64,000 nucleotides of DNA. It comes from Marinobacter maroccanus. Lineage in GTDB: Bacteria > Pseudomonadota > Gammaproteobacteria > Pseudomonadales > Oleiphilaceae. Within the stretch, counting starts at the first letter, position 1, and each line of letters begins with the position of its first letter. The stretch is taken from assembly GCF_002933275.1 (NCBI RefSeq), contig NZ_PSSX01000008.1, positions 96,416-160,415 of the forward strand, given 5' to 3'. Positions 61,362 to 64,000 of the stretch are shown piece by piece. The position numbers were made by a program, and so were the translations under genes. Under the pieces are notes generated by a model. It worked only from the letters and a program-made list of their open reading frames with translations, had not been told where the DNA came from and made no database searches.

Positions 61362-63839
61362 ATGAAGATCAAAAAATCACTACTGGCAGCTGCCATCGGC
61401 GGCCTGCTCACCAGCTACGCACAGGCATCGCTGGTCATCAGCGAATATATCGAAGGTTCTGGCAACAACAAGGCCATAGAGCTTCTGAATACCGGCGCAG
61501 ATCCCGTAAACCTGACCGCCTGGGAGCTCCAGATCTTTTACAACGGTTCCCAGTCACCCGGACAGACCTTAAACCTCGAGGGCATCGTTGAGCCTGGCAG
61601 CAACTATGTTTTCGCCAGCAGCTCGGCGGCCCCCGCCATCCTTGATGTGGCAGACCAGACCACCGGCGCTGGCCTGTTTAACGGTGACGATGCCGTTGTT
61701 CTGCTGAACGGCGGCAACCCGGCCGACAGTATCGGCCAGATCGGAACAGACCCGGGCAGCTACTGGGGCAGTGGTGATGTCCGCACCCAGGACCGGACAC
61801 TGCGACGCAAAGACGGTGTTCCCGGGGATACCGATCCATTCAACGCCTATGACCCAGGGCCCGTTTTCGATGGTTTCCCGCAGGATACCTTCGACGATCT
61901 TGGCAAGGCAGGAGGCGATAGCGGCAGTGATCCCGAGCCACAAACTCCCGACATGACCTGTGGCGGGCCAGCTACTTTCATTTCAGCCATTCAGGGCAGC
62001 GCTGACAACAGCCCTCTTGTTGGCCAGGCGGTTGTTGTGGAGGCTGTCGTTTCCGCTGTTTTTAACAACGACGGCCAACTGGGCGGATTCTATATCGAAG
62101 AAGAGGCCGGCGATCGCGATGGTGACATCAGTACCTCGGAGGGTCTGTTTATCTACGGACCAGGCCTGACAGCCGAGGCGGGCCAGCTCCACCGCATTGC
62201 CGGTGAAGTGACCGAATTCTTCGGCCTGACCCAGTTAACCAACGTGTCTGCCACCCAGTCCTGTGGCACCGCGACTCTTCCAGCCCCGGCTACTGCGAAC
62301 CTGCCCTGGGACACCCTGAATGCACCGGAAGCGCTGGAGTCGATGCGTGTGAGCTTTAACAACAAGCTCACGGTCAACGACAACTACGATCTGGGTCGCT
62401 TCGGTAGTCTCACTCTCGGCAGTAAGCGCCACTTCATCCCGACCAGTATTGCCAGCCCGGGTGCAGAAGCTCAAGCGGTGGAAATGATGAATGCCATGGA
62501 CCGGGTCGTTCTGGACGACGCAAGCAACCGCCAGAATCCTGCTACGGTTCCCTATCCATCACCGCAACTCAGCGCCTCGCAGACCGTCCGTGCTGGAGAC
62601 ACCGTGGAAAATCTCCAGGGCATTCTCGACTACCGCTTCTCCGAGTGGCGCATACAACCTGTTACCACGCCTGTTTTCGCCCAGGACAATCCGAGAACTC
62701 TTGAGCCACAGCTTGAGAATCGGGGCAATCTGGTCGTGGCTTCCTTCAACGTTCTGAACTTTTTCAATGGCGACGGACTGGGCGGCGGATTCCCTACTGA
62801 TCGCGGGGCCGATACCCCTGAAGAACTCAACCGGCAAACTGAAAAGCTGGTCAGCGCCCTCAATGCAATGAACGCCGACATCATTGGCCTGATGGAAATT
62901 GAGAACGACGGCTATGGCGAGAACAGCGCAATATCGGAGCTGGCCGAGGCGCTTGGCAGCAACTGGGAGTTCGTAGACCCGGGCCTCGAAAAGCTTGGCA
63001 GCGATGCCATCGCGGTTGGCTTCCTCTACCGCACTGACCGGGTGGAAACCGTCGGTGAGGCTGCCACTCTATCCGGCTCCGCGTTCGCGGACCTGAACCG
63101 CCAACCTCTCGCCCAGACATTCCGCCCAATGGGGTCAAACGATGGAGTCACCATTGCCGTTAACCACTTCAAATCAAAAGGCTGCGGCAGTGCCGACGGA
63201 GCCAATGCCGACCAGGGCGATGGCCAGGGCTGCTGGAACCCGGTTCGCACCCAGGCTGCTAACGCGCTGGCAAGCTGGCTGGAGGCCGACCCCACCGGGA
63301 CCGGTGAAGAGGATTCACTGATCATCGGCGATCTTAACAGCTACGCCAAAGAAGACCCCATCCAGGCGCTGGCCGATTCAGGCTACACCGATCTGGTAGC
63401 CAGATTTGAGGGGACCCGAGCCTATTCCTACGTGTTCCTCGGCCAGGCAGGTTATCTGGACCACGGGTTGGCCAACCTGTCACTGGCGGAAAAAGTGGCG
63501 GACACCAGCATCTGGCCAATCAACGCCGACGAGCCCCGGGCGCTGGACTACAACACAGAGTTCAAGACACCTGAGCAGCAGGCCAGCTTCTATGCACCCG
63601 ACGCCTACCGGGCCTCAGATCACGATCCCGTGATCATTGCCCTGAACCTGGAAACAACCCCTGCCAGCGCTCGCGCAGACCTGAACGGCGATGGCCGGGT
63701 CAATGGACGTGACCTGGCCCGCTTTGTCCTCGCCCTTCTGTTTGGCAAGGCAAATGGCCCGACTTACGACATCAACCAGGACGGTCGCATCAACAAGGAC
63801 GACATGTTCGCCATCATTGACGCAATGCGCAGCCGATAA
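61362..63839 (+). CDS. ExeM/NucH-family secreted endonuclease with lamin-tail and dockerin-like domains
   Basis: Exported protein of 825 residues. A signal peptide (MKIKKSLLAAAIGGLLTSYAQA) is followed by a lamin-tail domain (SLVISEYIEGSGNNKAIELLN), an OB-like region (STSEGLFIYGPG), and an endonuclease/exonuclease/phosphatase domain from VVASFNVLNFF through MEIENDGY, VNHFKSKGC, IIGDLNSYAKEDP and SDHDPVI (catalytic H-D-H). The C-terminus has two EF-hand-like dockerin repeats, starting at D773 (DLNGDGRVNGRDL) and D803 (DINQDGRINKDDM). It probably degrades extracellular DNA for phosphorus or biofilm remodelling. Confidence 0.9.
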   Translation: MKIKKSLLAAAIGGLLTSYAQASLVISEYIEGSGNNKAIELLNTGADPVNLTAWELQIFYNGSQSPGQTLNLEGIVEPGSNYVFASSSAAPAILDVADQTTGAGLFNGDDAVVLLNGGNPADSIGQIGTDPGSYWGSGDVRTQDRTLRRKDGVPGDTDPFNAYDPGPVFDGFPQDTFDDLGKAGGDSGSDPEPQTPDMTCGGPATFISAIQGSADNSPLVGQAVVVEAVVSAVFNNDGQLGGFYIEEEAGDRDGDISTSEGLFIYGPGLTAEAGQLHRIAGEVTEFFGLTQLTNVSATQSCGTATLPAPATANLPWDTLNAPEALESMRVSFNNKLTVNDNYDLGRFGSLTLGSKRHFIPTSIASPGAEAQAVEMMNAMDRVVLDDASNRQNPATVPYPSPQLSASQTVRAGDTVENLQGILDYRFSEWRIQPVTTPVFAQDNPRTLEPQLENRGNLVVASFNVLNFFNGDGLGGGFPTDRGADTPEELNRQTEKLVSALNAMNADIIGLMEIENDGYGENSAISELAEALGSNWEFVDPGLEKLGSDAIAVGFLYRTDRVETVGEAATLSGSAFADLNRQPLAQTFRPMGSNDGVTIAVNHFKSKGCGSADGANADQGDGQGCWNPVRTQAANALASWLEADPTGTGEEDSLIIGDLNSYAKEDPIQALADSGYTDLVARFEGTRAYSYVFLGQAGYLDHGLANLSLAEKVADTSIWPINADEPRALDYNTEFKTPEQQASFYAPDAYRASDHDPVIIALNLETTPASARADLNGDGRVNGRDLARFVLALLFGKANGPTYDINQDGRINKDDMFAIIDAMRSR

Positions 63840-63853
63840 ACGCTCCGCGCAAG

Positions 63854-63878
63854 AACGCCCGCCAGCTGGCGGGCGTTT
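63854..63878 (+). terminator. palindromic terminator after the nuclease gene
   Basis: A perfect 24-base palindrome, AACGCCCGCCAG followed by its exact complement, lies 15 bases after the stop codon and ends in TTT. The stem is strong but the T run is short. Confidence 0.65.
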
Positions 63879-63888
63879 CAGATTGCTG

Positions 63889-63915
63889 ACGAACCCCGGT
63901 TTTTCCGGGGTTCGT
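63889..63915. terminator. second GC-rich hairpin, possibly a bidirectional terminator
   Basis: ACGAACCCCGG and CCGGGGTTCGT form an 11-base-pair stem around a TTTTT loop. It follows the first palindrome closely and lacks a T run on either side, so it may act in tandem with it. The remaining bases to the window end show no gene. Confidence 0.5.
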
Positions 63916-64000
63916 TGCGTTTGGGCGCATTAAATTCAGTTGGCGACGGATCTAGCCCAATAGTCCCGACCGGATTGCCAATACGCGAGATAACGCAGTT

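Noticed and set aside
1..64000. tRNA, rRNA, CRISPR array, insertion sequence or prophage
   Set aside because: No tandem spaced repeats, transposase or integrase motifs, terminal inverted repeats or conserved RNA sequences were seen anywhere in the window.

Overview
This window looks like chromosomal DNA of a marine, hydrocarbon-degrading gammaproteobacterium, most likely Marinobacter or a close relative. The evidence is GC-rich coding with four-base ATGA overlaps in many operons, a cyclohexanecarboxylate (naphthenate) pathway, a FadR-type lactate regulator with its lldEFG-dld operon, a Tat-exported formate dehydrogenase, and an ExeM-type secreted nuclease. The genus is an inference from gene content; no rRNA or tRNA gene is present. 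Coding density is very high, and no stretch over 300 bases lacks a gene.

Layout. (1) 3-5019: + strand aliA-badH-badI-aliB plus a MarR regulator, an aerobic-type cyclohexanecarboxyl-CoA to pimeloyl-CoA route. (2) 5140-6994: an AT-richer two-gene AbiEi/AbiEii-like toxin-antitoxin pair behind a four-half-site operator (7012-7062). (3) 7163-27258: a molybdenum/tungsten and formate dehydrogenase island. It holds a MOT1-type oxyanion transporter with an HTH-PBP regulator, the tungstate ABC importer tupBCA, cofactor genes fdhD-mobA-mobB-moeA, a minus-strand accessory operon (polyferredoxin, Mrp ATPase, lipoate/biotin ligase-like protein, small unknown protein), then DUF3305, DUF3306, a TorD-like chaperone, a Tat peptide, fdhABC, a 41-residue membrane peptide and a TusA-like protein. 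(4) 27275-29420: an unknown protein, endonuclease VIII and a coiled-coil protein. (5) 29579-37602: a six-gene minus-strand operon (aldehyde dehydrogenase, membrane dipeptidase-like hydrolase, BCCT carrier, a 576-residue unknown, DUF3726, RidA) divergent from a LysR regulator. (6) 37747-39109: a metalloprotease-like lipoprotein and a small membrane protein. (7) 39122-45757: a branched-chain-type ABC importer with an acyl-CoA synthetase. (8) 46009-48851: an enoyl-CoA hydratase, a GGDEF protein whose frame runs antisense through that hydratase gene, and an NfsA-like nitroreductase. (9) 48867-55632: the lactate utilisation operon and its regulator with two near-identical palindromic operators. (10) 55666-64000: orphan ParA, an ovothiol-type methyltransferase, eutBC, an Nmad3-like protein, a metallophosphoesterase and a secreted dockerin-tailed nuclease.

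How the genes work together. The formate island is a complete workflow: import of tungstate or molybdate, building the bis-MGD cofactor, sulfurating it (FdhD with a TusA-like donor), Fe-S loading (Mrp, polyferredoxin), chaperoned folding, and Tat export of a Cys-type (not selenocysteine) formate dehydrogenase joined to a membrane cytochrome b. The LysR-BCCT operon is the best candidate for an undescribed catabolic system: it combines zwitterion uptake, amide hydrolysis, aldehyde oxidation, imine handling (RidA) and two uncharacterised proteins, one of which (DUF3726) reads like a diverged Ldh2-family dehydrogenase.
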